Source of the DNA: Poa pratensis
Lineage: Eukaryota > Streptophyta > Magnoliopsida > Poales > Poaceae
Assembly: GCA_947311845.1 (NCBI GenBank)
Contig: CAMZMU010000071.1
Coordinates: forward strand, 24,498,805 to 24,562,804
DNA: 64,000 nt
Direction of reading: 5' to 3'
The notes beneath the pieces are model-generated. The model searched no databases. It saw only the letters and a list, made by a program, of their open reading frames with translations, and was not told the DNA's origin. The position numbers and the translations under genes are program-made. Below, in pieces: positions 11,802 through 22,560 of this stretch (its first letter is position 1; the number at the start of each line of letters is the position of its first letter).

Positions 11802-14144
11802 CCATCTCCGCACGCTGATATTGCTTTTTTTTTTCTTTTCTCTTTTTTTCCCTTTCACTTGGTTTTTCTAATGGACATCATTGTCCTACATTAAAAGGCT
11901 TTTCCTAATCACACTAAGCTCATGACCGATGATTTGGCTGCCTTATGACTTGTCTAGCGGACTCACGGTGCATCTCGTGGTAAGTACGGCAACACCCACC
12001 CCACAACACACAATGCACCATATACACGCACCGAGAGGCAACAGTGAAGACCACTTGAGCGACTTCTCAGTATTGAGACCCCACGCCCCCTTGCTTCTGG
12101 ATGTGCCTCGGTTCACGGGAACACCGCGCCGCAGGGAAGACCTTAGTAAAAGATCATAAAAGGGCGGCTCAACCCGACAAATGTTGGATTTGACGCGCAG
12201 CTCCTTGACAACCCTGGGGTATGCCACCAAAACCCCCCATAATATGCCTGAGGGTTTTAGGACCACGGTGGATGGCTGCCTTCCAAATTCTCAAGGTGGT
12301 TCCCTAAGGAAACGTCATTTCTCTAAGCAAGTTCAAGCAATCAAAAATGAATTGAGGAAGTAAGAGAGGTTGACAACTCCGCTAGCCTATGAACGATCTA
12401 CTCAGAGTTTATTCTCAGATTTCGGCTATAAGTTGATTAAACATCTGTAACATAAATGTTATGATGGGTAAAATTATCAACTTTCTCATGGGTTTGCGTT
12501 TATCTACGCAAAGATGGACACTCAAGAGATCCACACAAGGCGAAAATGCCCATCAACTCCAGAAGCAAGTCCAGCAGTTCTAAGCAGTAAGGGAACCACT
12601 GGAAAGAAGGTGGCTGGTAGTCGTTCACCACCCCTCAAAAAAAAGTGTCGATTGACATAAAGGCATGATACACTTTTTACAAAGCCACTATCCCAAAACC
12701 ATCTACCCTGATTCCTCCTGACCCATGTTTTCGGGTTCTTGAGGCATGGAAGGAAGCTTGGTGGAGCTGTGGGACTACTCAATGCTCTGATGGGCTAGGG
12801 TACGATTCATTGTTGCCTCTCGCACGTCACTCTCACACACAAACACACATGGAAGGATAAGTTGTTGAATGACAATCGTCATGGTTTTTTGACGGTTACA
12901 ATGACTGAGTCATTCGGCAACTTTTTCTGACGTCACACTCATAGCAAGTGTTTACCCGAAAAGCCAAAATCCCAAAGAATAATAAAAAGAATAAAAAAAC
13001 CTTTTGTGTTTCTTGGTTTTCTTTTGCCATGCTTCTTATTATTTCTCACGCCATGTCATCCAGTAATGGTTTTGTGCAATGATTGTAAGATATGCATGCA
13101 TGCAAGCATGACATTGTTGACGTCTCTCCAACAACTATCAGTCTACACCAACATACGCGTCGCTACTGGGGGCATCACCCCTCTAGTGATCGTACCAGCA
13201 ACACTGGGGGGAATCACCCCTCGAGTGATCGTATCAGCAACACTGGGGGTATCACCCTTCGAGTGGTCGTACCAGCAACACTGGGGCCCTCATCTCCTAG
13301 TTCACCTACATCGTCGACGGCATTCCGACACTTCAAATATGGGAGCAGCAAGGTGCACCAGTGCGGCCCGTACCAAGCTGTGAAACCCTCTGAGTCTGAT
13401 GGCTGGCATCGTTCATTCTTGCGATCGCACCAAGCTCGGAAATATATGGGAGCAACGAGACACGCCAGTGCGGTCAGTGTCGACCTGTGAAACCCTTCAA
13501 GTCTGATGGCTGGCACCATGCATCATTTATGGTCGCATCTAACTTGATAAATTATTTCTTCACAAATCAAAGACATATACCATCGGTTGGCACCATGTTT
13601 TATCTGGTCGCGATGGGATGAAAAAAAAGGAAGATGTTTCTTTTAGAATATGGTATGAGCATTTCGCTATATTCCACCTATATGGGTTTTCATATAAAAA
13701 TAGCATGGGCATGCGCTATCAGTTAAAGATGATTTTTCTTCACTTGTCTTGCTTGACATATATGGTATGAGTATTTCACCATAGATTGTCATAATTACTA
13801 CGTATCAGTTCACACCTGTGGTAAGAACTCCGAAGGTGCGCTACAGTTTAGCTCGTGGTTAACCGCAAGACTATATATTTGCCTCGACGATTAAATCCGT
13901 CAACTCAGTCGTGATAGATGAATAGCATAAGTTACTATCATCTGGCCATACTAATGCTTCGTTCTTGCTCACACCAAGAATATATATGGCGTTGGCCGGA
14001 AGCACAGATCAAGTATATTTGGTGAACATCGCAATATGTTTTGGCTTTAAGTGAAATGGGCTCTGTACTCCGGTTATTTTCTGTTATTTCCCCGAGTATA
14101 GCACATGCTGCTTCGCGCATGCACTACACTCGGCGGGGGGCATT
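11802..14144 (+). other. Gypsy 3' internal noncoding region with short repeats
   Basis: No coding between pol and the right LTR. At about 13,165-13,290 there are three or four 39-bp units containing ACTGGGGG...ATCACCC and GTGATCGTACCAGC. At about 13,345-13,530 a longer unit is duplicated (GTGAAACCC, GTCTGATGGCTGGCA). A G-rich polypurine-like run (CGGCGGGGGGCA) lies at 14,131-14,142, just before the right LTR. Confidence 0.65.
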
Positions 14145-14808
14145 TGTTTGATGAATTTTTGTACCCAAAATTCATAATATTGATATAAAACAGTAAAGTT
14201 CTTGTCTATGACGCGGGTCCCATGATGTGCAATATTTGTGAAAGTATATATATCTGACTTTGGATTCTTCTCATAGAGTTCGTCATCCACACTATGATGG
14301 TGCACACAGATCACAATTTGAAAGAACAGTTTACAAAATATGATCATGCAAAGGTCTCAAACATGTGTGTGCAAATGAGCTAGTTAGCTAGTTCAATTTT
14401 TGGCCACCGCGTCGACCAGCTGCATGCATGTGATAATTAAATACGTGATAGCAAAATCAATGAGAAAATCAGCTAATGCTGGTTCGCCTCACGTATACGC
14501 TATGCAGAATCGACACCATGTTGGCATGTGGCAGAGCGCCAAATTACGAAGACCCAGAACAGGGCCATGCATGTCGCATATATATATGGATATGTCGCTG
14601 AGTCTTCGCCCGTACCATTCCGTATTTTCTACGGCTGAGCTCATGGCTGACGTCGCGTACACAACAATCTGGTGAAGATAGACTCAGGTTTAAACGGCCA
14701 CGCGATAACAACAAGCGGGGACGCGCTTTCAACCGACTCGATCAGCCCTGGCCAGCGCCTATATAAAGGCCAGCATCCCTCGTCCAGGAAAGAGGCACGC
14801 ACAGAGGC

Positions 14809-15752
14809 TGTTTGTATTATTTGTGGTGTGGATTGCGAGAGCACATATCATGCTTTATGTAGATGCCCAATAGCAAGAGCGCTGTGGCAGGAGATGACGG
14901 AGGAATGGCAGCTTCCTGCTGTGTCGATGTTGGAGCATGTCGGGAAGGAATGGGTTCTTCACCTTCTGGATGGACGATCCGTGCTGGAACGTACAAGAAT
15001 CCTGATGACTCTCTGGAGAATTTGGTATAACCGAAATGAAATAGTCCACAATAAACCTGCCCCATCAATGGACAGCTCCAGGAGGTTCTTGTGTAGCTAT
15101 GTGGACTCGTTGATGACTATCAAGTACTGCCCAAACGCTGATGATGTCAAGGGCAAACAGCCGGCTATTGAGGAGATCCTTGCTAGCAATCGAGCTAAGC
15201 AGAAGAAGATGTGGCGGCCAATCAAACAAGGAAGCTGGCTGAAACCTGCCCAGGGGATGGTTAAGCTAAATGTTGATGGCTCGTATAGCGAAGTAGCAGG
15301 CATTGGAGGAGCTGGGATGATCCTGCGAGATGAGGCGGGGGCAGTGATCTTCACTGCGTGTCGCCATCTATCATCATGCTCCTCCCCGTTGGAAGCTGAG
15401 CTTGCTGCTTGCTATGAAGGAATTCAGAAGGCAAGAGAGGAGTCGCCGCAGCCATGTGTGGTGGAGATGGATTGTGCTGAAGCTGTTCATATGATAAATC
15501 TCCCGGCGGTGGACAGATCCAGCTGCACGTTCGTGGCGCAGGAAATTAAAAGGCTTATCCAGTTAGATCCTTGGTTTCAGGTGGTTGCTGTTGATAGAAA
15601 CCAGAACAAGGCTAGTCATTTGCTGGCAAATCTGGGCCGATCGGCTGCGCGTACTGCAACCTGGATCAGGGCTGGTCCTAAGGATGTTCTTGCCTGTTGC
15701 CTACAGGAGGCCTCTCCTGTAGCTTAGCCTGTACTTTTCATTCGCAAAAAAA
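14809..15752 (+). mobile_element. 5'-truncated LINE tail inside the right LTR
   Basis: Starts abruptly after CACAGAGGC and ends with CATTCGC plus an A-run. AGAGGC is repeated on both sides (14,803-14,808 and 15,753-15,758). It is absent from the left LTR, so it arrived after the Gypsy element did. Confidence 0.88.
14812..15727 (+). CDS. LINE C-terminal zinc-binding and RNase H domains (partial)
   Basis: One undamaged frame of about 300 codons, ending at the stop at 15,725-15,727. It opens with a CIICG...H...C zinc-binding motif (zf-RVT type), then a WRIWYNRNEIVH helix. The plant-type RNase H follows: NVDGSY with the first Asp, a GGAGMILRD strand, EAELAA with Glu, and EMDCAE with Asp. All catalytic acids are present. 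Upstream domains were lost by 5' truncation. By chance the frame is also open leftward into LTR sequence (from 14,672), which is not part of the LINE. Confidence 0.85.
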
Positions 15753-17294
15753 AGAGGCCCGCACAGCCGCCAGGCTGCGGTGCTACACATGAAGAAAATA
15801 CGGCAGATGCCGGTCATACCAGTACCATATTACCAGAGGCACGGAGGAGGGAAACACCCAGCCGCCAGAAAAGCCACGCACGCAGGAGTAGCGAGATTGG
15901 ATCGCCGCTTTCCTCCGTGACAGAAACACAACTCACCCACCACCACGATCTTAACTCGCACCGGCGCCCAGCTTCATCGCGGCGCAGGCCGCGCTTCGCC
16001 GACATGTCTCAATTCGTCTCGACTCTGCATGGTAAGATGTGTTAAGATCCGATCATGTCATTGTTTGTTGGGATGGAGAAAGAACAGTATCAACGTGGCT
16101 ACACCGTGAATCCCTACCGTTGTGGAGCGACAACTTCATCTATGTCGGCCGTGCATCAATCTTTACCCCCATGGTTCGACCGCCTCATCAACGTCGGCCA
16201 TGAAACAATCTTTACCACCATGGCGCGACAGCCTCATCAACGTCGCTCATGCGTTGATCTACAAACGTGGTGCTGACCGCCTCATCAACGTCGCCCATGT
16301 GTCGATCTACAAACATGGTGCTGACCGCCTCATCAACGTCGCCCATGCGTTGATCTACAAACACGGTGTTGACCGCCTCATCAACGTCGCCCGTTATTCA
16401 ATCTACAACCGTGGTGTTGACCGCTTCATCAACGTCGCCCACGTGAAAATCTACAACCGTGGTGGCGACCGCCTCATCAAAGTCGCCCCACGTGAATTAT
16501 AAGCATAGCAACGACCGCCTTATCAACGTCGTTCATGCGGAGTATACGAGAATCATCACAAAATCAGCGTCTGATTTGTCTCATCTACATCGGCGGTGTA
16601 CAATCTTGTTTCCTTCAAAGGAGTGTTTACTAAAAAGAGCAAAGACATGTTTTACAATTGTCTAGCTCGAATCCATGGCCTAATCTCTATGAGACGATGG
16701 TCAAAATCATCATATTCATCTATGTCTAGTGCCGACGAGGCTAGACAAAATCATCACCATGTGACGACGAGGCTCGGTCACTATGTATCAACACGTCTTA
16801 ATTTTGATGAGATGGACACACCGTTGCTGGGTACCGACGAGGCAAAAGCAACATATTCACACGTCCAATTTGATGAAGTTCGGGCCATATGGCTGGGTAC
16901 CGACGAGGCAAAGGCCACCCTCTTCATCTATTCAATCTCATTCTTAATTACGTACGTCGAGATCATCTTGTGATCGTATTTCGCCGGAACAAATCCACTC
17001 TTCTTCTCATGTTCATCCAACACGACGACGACGCAGCTTAATCGGAGGTTTTCTGTAGGCTTGATCCTGCAGATGTAATTAACCGGATGCTTTGCAAAAG
17101 CGCCGGGAATTCAGCGGACTACACGCAATTTCTTCAGTCAGACATCCTTCGTTGTTGTAGACGGGGAAAATAGGCAAACTCCTTGGGAGCATGTACATGT
17201 ACTTTGTATTCAATACAATGATCAATAAAGATACAGAGTTCCCATATATACTGTGTGTTTGCCATCTTCTTTTTGTTTTACTTTTCGTCGAACA

Positions 17295-18749
17295 GTTTTA
17301 AAGGGTCGATATTTCCCTGAAGGTGACTTCTGGAGTGATGCGTGTCCTCGCTCAGCGTCATACACTTGGCGTAGTATCCTCCATGGTAGAGAGTTGCTGC
17401 AGAAGGGAATCCTATGGGGTATTGGTGATGGGTCATCAACTCGGATTCTACAAGATCGCTGGATACCCGGTGTTGCTCCTTTTCTGATCAAGCCTCGGGC
17501 TGCACTAACTGAAGGACAAACGGTCGATTCGCTCCTCGGTGGTGAGCAGTCTTGGAATGAGGCTCGTGTCTGACAGGTGTTTGATGAGGACGTGGCGAAC
17601 AAGGTCCTTCAGATACCGATCAGCCGCTTCGGTGGTGATGATTTTGTTACCTGGCCTCACAACAAGCTCGGGATTTACACAGTTCGATTTGCCTACCATT
17701 TGGCTAGGAGAGAAAACGCTCTGAAATTTCACAGCAAGAGTGGTCGTGGTATGGCCTCTAATTCAGAGAAAGAGGAGGTCAGGTGGAAGGCTCTGTGGGC
17801 TACCCGGGCGCCGGGGAAGATGAAGATCACACTGTGGCATTTCGCACATGATTGTCTGCCGAGTGGCGATCAACTTCAGCGTCAGAAGGTGCCTACCTCC
17901 TCGGCGTGTGTCCATTTTTCAGCAGAGGAGCGAGTAGAGCATGCCATTCTATTCTGTCCTTTCGCCCGTGAGGTGTGGACTGAGATCAAGAAATCTGTGA
18001 ACATCCAGCTAGATCGCAGGAACTTCCGCAATCCAAAGCAGTGGTTGTTCGAATTTCTCTCCAGGTGTAATGATCAAGAAGCTACTACTCTTGTTGTTAC
18101 TGCTTGGCACCTGTGGGATGTCCGAAACAATATTCGCGAGGAGGGGGGCAGTTGCCATCCTGTTTCGCTTGCAAATGAAGATCAAAGTTTATGTTGATAT
18201 GATCGTTGCCCATCTGTACAAGTCAACATTCAACCAAAGACGTGAGCCCCTTCCTGCAGTTCATTGGGCTCTGCCGCCGGAAGGTATGTTGATGGTTAAT
18301 GTCGATGCCACTTTATTCTCCTCTTTAGGCTCTATGGGGGCCGGAGTGGTGATACGGAATCATGCTGGGGACTGTGTAGCTGCATGTTCATACAGTTTTC
18401 CCAATGTTCTGAACCTGAGCTTGCTGAAGCGATGGCTCTTCGTGGAGCTATTTCCTTTGCCCAAGAAGAGGGTTTGGATCAGCTGATCTTCGCCACGGAT
18501 TGCGTCTCGTTGGTACAATGTATTTGAGCTCCTCCCAGGGATCGATCCGTATGCGCTCCGGTGGTTGAAGACATCAAGAATTTGTTGCAAGCTTTCAATT
18601 ATGTTTCTGTTACTCATGTTAGGAGAGACCTTAATGTTGCTGCGCATTGTTTAGCGCATTCTTGTGAACTTAAGCCTAGGTTTATCTGGCATGGTGTGTC
18701 TCCGGATTGCATTCGGGAGACAGTTTGTATTGAATCCTTATATGGTTGA
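17295..18749 (+). pseudogene. LINE C-terminal region resumed after the Gypsy element
   Basis: Continues the LINE cut at 4596. It includes the VLKGRYFPEGDFW block, GIGDGSSTRILQDRWIPG, a stop at 17,571-17,573, then the zinc-binding region (WKALWATRAPGKMKITLWHF, with H and C residues). A stop and shifts lie near 18,190. RNase H pieces follow in changing frames (NVDATLFSSLGSMGAG, LAEAMALRGAISFA) and the C-terminal HVRRDLNVAAHCLAH block ends at 18,747-18,749. Several stops and frameshifts, so non-functional. The end resembles the LINE tail at 44,225-44,540. Confidence 0.88.
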
Positions 18750-18797
18750 TTAATAAAACTCACTGTTTCGTTCAAAAAAAAAACGCTACTCCTACAT

Positions 18798-18849
18798 CCA
18801 GGAAGCTATTAATCGCTTTACATGCTGAAGCATTCGGGGTGCGAAAATA
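18798..18849 (-). other. 3' flank of NMCP-like copy 5 (middle piece)
   Basis: CAGGAAGCTATTAATC and GAAGCATTC match the reverse complement of the copy 3 flank near 40,795-40,825. This short piece is left between the LINE insertion and the MULE insertion. Confidence 0.75.
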
Positions 18850-19140
18850 GCTAAAAAAAATAAATAATACGTGAAATTTATTTAATTCTGGAAATAATAC
18901 GTTTTTTTTTTTCGAGTAAAATTTGTTTCCCGGTCAATTGTTTCCGCCATTTTTCTCCCGCCATTTTGTTCCTGCCCTTTTTTTCCTGCCATTTTTTTCC
19001 CGCCATTTTCCTCCCGCCCTTTTCCTCCCGCCATTTTGTTCCCGCCCTTCTTCTCCCGCTCTTTTTCCCGGGTGAGCCTATATATACCCCAGCAGATTTT
19101 GTGATGGAGGCGTGGTGATTTTCTTAGTCGCATAGGAACG

Positions 19141-19895
19141 ATGTCTGGTAGTTCGGGTCCTGGTTTGGACCCATATAGGTCGTGGTGTATTCTGTATGAA
19201 ACCGCAAGATGGACTGAAGGTAGTATTAGGCAGGGTAGGGCGAAGAGCTGTTATAGTGAGCTAGTTAGTGAGAGGGGCAACATTTGTGAGCTGGGAGAAA
19301 CTATAGCCAAAAAATACAAAATCCCGCATATGACCCCTGAAGAAATTTTAGATGAGCTTGATGGGTGGCGGTGGAAGTGGCAGAGAGTGTATGAGCTAAA
19401 AGATATCGAGGCGGGTCTACGGGACATGCCTATGACACCTAAGTCAAATATAATCCATTTTTCGCCGGAGGCCTATGCATTTCATGTGGAGGTAACTGAG
19501 TACCGAAGTTATATTATGTTAGAATCTAGTGTTATCGTAGTAACTTATTTTCCTCTGATATTGTTAATGTCCAGCGCTGGCCCGCAGACGCACATTTTCT
19601 GAACAAAGAGATCCCTCATTTTGGTTGGATGGAAACTCTTTTTGGCGCTTGTCCTGATGGGCGTCCACAGAATACATTGCACGTTGATCACATGAAGAGG
19701 GCTATATCAAAGGCGAAGAGTGGTGGATCATCGAAGAAAGCCGTTCAAGATGATAGTGATGATGATTTCATGCCTCCTAAACGAGGCAACTTTAGACGTA
19801 AGTTTAAGAGTGTTGGTGCATCGAAGGCTGTCGCCGATGAAAATAGTGATGACAACTTCATGCCTCCATCACGAACACGTGGCAGAGGGAAGTGA
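19141..19895 (+). CDS. Two-exon gene in the MULE, function unknown
   Basis: Exon 1 is 19,141-19,491 (ATG after a GC-rich leader with repeated CCCGCCATTTT-like units). The intron 19,492-19,574 has GTAACT and CCAG borders, and exon 2 is 19,575-19,895. The spliced frame of about 223 residues is intact. The N-terminal half is soluble, with a WRWKWQRVYELKD block; the C-terminal tail is basic with two DDNFMPP/DDFMPP repeats and ends in RTRGRGK. I do not recognise the family. Position within a MULE and intact splice sites suggest an element-borne protein, perhaps nucleic-acid or nuclear associated. Confidence 0.6.
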
Positions 19896-20029
19896 AGTCG
19901 TTGATTAGAATTAGTTATCGTTGAGTTCCATGTATTATTTACATGTAGTTGTTCTATCCAGTATTTAGAAATACTGAAGTTGTAACGTAGACATGTAGTT
20001 GTATGTTAAATTAATTTATCGATGCAATG

Positions 20030-20170
20030 TGGAATGTTTCGTATCAATTATAATATGTCTCGTACATAGATAATAATATGTCTCGTACATAGATAATATG
20101 TCTCATACAAACATAAATATGAGTATGTCTCACATACAAATAGAAATACGGATATGTCTCATACATCCTA
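20030..20170. repeat. Short degenerate tandem repeat (ATATGTCTC-type)
   Basis: Repeats of TATGTCTC(G/A)TACATA at irregular spacing between the two convergent MULE genes, probably their shared 3' region. Confidence 0.6.
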
Positions 20171-20192
20171 AATACGAATAAGTCCGAAGATA

Positions 20193-20717
20193 TCACTGAC
20201 CCCTGCGTTGCCGAGGATCACGAGGAGGGGGCTGGACGGGCGTCGTCCACATATACCTGTGTGGTGCCCGGTTTTGACGAGGCACTGTCAAGTCCTCGTC
20301 ATCCTGTGTATCCTGTGTGGGGTATGGTGGAGGAGTCTGGTGAATGGGACCCTGTGACGGATGCGTTGGGTATTCTGGAGTGTCGAAAAGGCCGAACCAG
20401 GTGGACATTTCCTCGTCCGCGTGGGTCCGAGCCTCATGGTCACTCCCCCACCCTGATCCAGATCCGGACGCCTGGTGTCCGGACGTAGCCGCATGATGTC
20501 CATAGGCTCCTACAGATGGAATCATTAGTACATAAGAAATACGTAGTCCCAATTGAAATATGAAAACAATATACGTACCGTGATCCGGGAATGCCGGGGC
20601 GGGACCTCGGTACTGAGGAGGAGACTGTGGCCGATACCCGTAACTGGAAGTGGGACCCTGCCACGCTGAACCTCCTGCCTGGTCCCGTATCACACATTTG
20701 GACTCTACCAGGACCAT
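20193..20717 (-). CDS. C-terminal exons of a second MULE gene (partial)
   Basis: Minus strand, converging on the two-exon gene. Two exons (about 20,717-20,579 and 20,509-20,193) are joined by an intron with a GTACGT donor and a GTAG acceptor. The encoded tail is low complexity: Gly/Tyr/Pro-rich (YGYRPQSPPQYRGP), then STWFGLFDTPEYPTHPSQ, then PPPYPTQDTQDDEDL, ending in PPPRDPRQRRGQ. Such tails occur in large transposon-related plant mobile domain proteins, but I cannot see that domain here, so the link is weak. The 5' part is missing or unrecognisable in the AT-rich stretch 20,800-21,110. Confidence 0.45.
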   Translation of the reverse strand: MVLVESKCVIRDQAGGSAWQGPTSSYGYRPQSPPQYRGPAPAFPDHGTYIVFIFQLGLRISYVLMIPSVGAYGHHAATSGHQASGSGSGWGSDHEARTHADEEMSTWFGLFDTPEYPTHPSQGPIHQTPPPYPTQDTQDDEDLTVPRQNRAPHRYMWTTPVQPPPRDPRQRRGQ

Positions 20718-21209
20718 AGAAAAACATGATCTTCACTAAATCAGACATCTCCGCTGACATAAATAAATATTGACCATCGTTAATATTATTCCGCATACAA
20801 CATCACCACCTATATATTAGAATTAATCTATACATATAGCTAAATATACCTTAGAAGCGACTTAAAATATATAGCTACATACACCATGTTTTTAAAAATT
20901 ATTACTACATATATTATAATTAATCTACATAGATAGCTACAATATTTACTACCGCCACAACCAATTTAGCAACATATACGTGACAAGTCCTAAAAAATAT
21001 AGCTACATTTTTTCGAATTAACCTACAAATATAGCTACAATATTTACTACCATCACAAACTATTTTTTAACAACACATGTTCATACATGTAACAAATATA
21101 GCACTACAATTTTGATAAAGCGTATGGCTGTCGAGTCATACCCGAAAAGCGTGAGAGGCGACGGCGTCCGGCAGTATCGAATCAACGGCGCACCAACACG
21201 AGCAGCACC

Positions 21210-21300
21210 ACCACAATGCAGCCCTCCTGCACCACTACCACAATGCAGCCCTCCTGCACCACTACCACCATACAGCCCTCCAGCACCACCACCACCATCA
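21210..21300. repeat. 27-bp tandem repeat near the right MULE end
   Basis: About three units of CAATGCAGCCCTCCTGCACC plus ACTACCA. Followed by CCACCA-type microsatellite sequence. Confidence 0.7.
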
Positions 21301-21805
21301 CCCCCACCCGCCAACCACCACCACCACCACGAGCTATCCCATCAGGAGATCGGAGTTCCCCTACCCTCTCTCAACCTTCTAGCACCGATTTATGATGGCA
21401 AACGTGGAAATTATTGGTCTAAATTGCTGATTTAATTCGGTTTGTGTGGGGAGTGGAGAGACAAAACGAAGAACACGCAGGGAAGGAAGAAGAAAGAAGG
21501 AAAGAGAGGAGAAGGGCGCCCGGGCGGTCGATGCACTGCACAGCCTTGTCGTCCTTGGCGAAGACAACTGGGCCCGCCTTGTCGTCGTTGGCGAAGCCGA
21601 CAGCGCTCCCAGGATGAGTGGATAGGTGGCGACGTGGCCCAGCCACTTATCGTCTTGCACGTAGACGAGTGGCGCTACTCGTCCTTGCCTAAGAAGAGTA
21701 GGTCATGTCGGCTTGCACGAGGACGAGTGGATCTTATTTTTGAAAAAAATAAAAACGCGTATTATTTCCAGAATTAAATAAATTTCGCGTATTATTTAAA
21801 AAAAT

Positions 21806-22560
21806 TGGCGCGAAAATAGAAAACAGATAGCGTGATTCCACAGTTCGAAAAACAGCTAGACGACCAACAATTACCCAACTGCCACCCTTCAACACGAAGG
21901 TAGAGATGCAAATGAATGGACCTAGAGGAAAGTATCATCATAAGAGAGGTAACTGTCAGCCCTATCTTTATCACATGGGGAAGCTACTCATGTGGTGAAA
22001 AAACTCCACAACACCGCTGGCCATGTATTCACTTTCTCTTTCTCTTCCTGTTCCTCTTCCCCTTCACTGTCAGCATCTTCGTCTTGCTCATGTTTGCCCT
22101 CAATCAATCCAGTAGATGGTTTGGTTGCAGACTGCAAAGGCAAAATATCATTCAACCAGTAAGGTCAAGGGCCACGTTGGCAGCACCACAGTCCATACAT
22201 AACAGCAAATATAAAAGGCACCAAACACTTGATAAACTGAACAATTAGCAACAAGTTAACCATGCTGTCATATTATAGACGTGGAGGAGTTAGCGCTCAT
22301 TTAGTTCAGCGGAAAATTAGATTGAAGAAAATAAAATCTGAATCTGTAATAGTAAGAATAAAGCAAGGACGATTATGGCAATCTTATTGGGACAGTGCAC
22401 GATAATTGTAAACTAACGACTGGCAAACAGATCAGGAAAGTGCACAAACTGAGGAGAGTGTAACAAAAATAAGAGTTACCACTGTGATATCCGCTGAAGG
22501 TTGATCATCATTAACAAAATCTGAATCGCCCATTTTTCTATTTGTGAAGACCAGAACATT
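21806..22560 (-). pseudogene. NMCP/CRWN-like copy 5: last two exons and 3' UTR (inverted half)
   Basis: Minus strand. Part of the penultimate exon is 22,560-22,480 (TNRKMGDSDFVNDDQPSADITV before a GTAACT donor). The last exon, 22,131-21,988, follows a CAG acceptor and encodes a Glu/Asp-rich stretch and a C-terminus VLWSFFTT before TGA. The LW-FF-TT ending after an acidic region is the conserved tail of NMCP/CRWN nuclear-lamina-like proteins. The corresponding exons of copy 3 are at 40,020-40,095 and 40,446-40,577. The upstream exons are not next to it; they are found in forward orientation at 54,112-60,330 (see the inversion finding). Confidence 0.75.

Larger units (their letters stand above)
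4597..17294 (+). mobile_element. Ty3/Gypsy LTR retrotransposon, Tat-like, non-autonomous
   Basis: Complete in outline: LTR 4597-6795, internal region 6796-14,144, LTR 14,145-17,294. Both LTRs start TGTTTGATG and end GTCGAACA. The 5-bp duplication GTTTT lies at 4592-4596 and 17,295-17,299, inside the host LINE. The internal region keeps only a decayed 3' pol (integrase) and no recognisable gag, protease or reverse transcriptase, so it must have moved with help from another element. The wording of the integrase and the long repeat-rich stretch between pol and the right LTR suggest the Tat lineage; the lineage is inferred. Confidence 0.9.
14145..17294 (+). repeat. Right LTR of the Gypsy element, with a LINE insertion
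   Basis: 3,150 bp in total. Without the 944-bp LINE at 14,809-15,752 and its 6-bp duplication, it matches the left LTR almost base for base over about 2.2 kb. It ends GTCGAACA followed by the GTTTT duplication. Confidence 0.92.
4042..18782 (+). mobile_element. 5'-truncated LINE, split by a Gypsy element
   Basis: The LINE pieces are 4042-4596 and 17,295-18,782. The target duplication ACGCTACTCCTACAT lies just before 4042 and just after the A-run at 18,782 (18,783-18,797). The 5' end is truncated inside the reverse transcriptase gene. The tail has TTAATAAAACTCACTG before the A-run. The Gypsy element between the pieces has its own GTTTT duplication. The LINE landed in the 3' flank of an NMCP-like copy. 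Confidence 0.9.
18850..21805. mobile_element. MULE-like DNA transposon
   Basis: Inverted ends share AAATAATACG(T/C)G, then AAATTTATTTAATTCTGG, then AAATAATACG (left about 18,865-18,902; right about 21,757-21,798). CGAAAATAG (9 bp, the Mutator size) stands just outside both ends. The uninterrupted target is visible in the copy 3 flank near 40,780. Its cargo is two convergent genes rather than a recognisable MuDR transposase, so it is probably a gene-carrying, non-autonomous element. The outermost bases of the two ends do not match perfectly. Confidence 0.75.

Noticed and set aside
13165..13290. Regular 39-bp repeats resembling a CRISPR array
   Set aside because: Units are directly adjacent with no unique spacers, in a retrotransposon noncoding region of a plant genome.
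14672..14808. N-terminal extension of the LINE RNase H frame
   Set aside because: This part is LTR sequence also present in the left LTR; the join to the LINE frame is accidental.
20440..20796. Alternative minus-strand frame over the MULE gene
   Set aside because: Shifted shadow of the two-exon reading, and it disregards the visible splice sites.
21112..21435. His/Pro-rich frame near the right MULE end
   Set aside because: Product of CCACCA microsatellite and 27-bp repeats; no conserved features.
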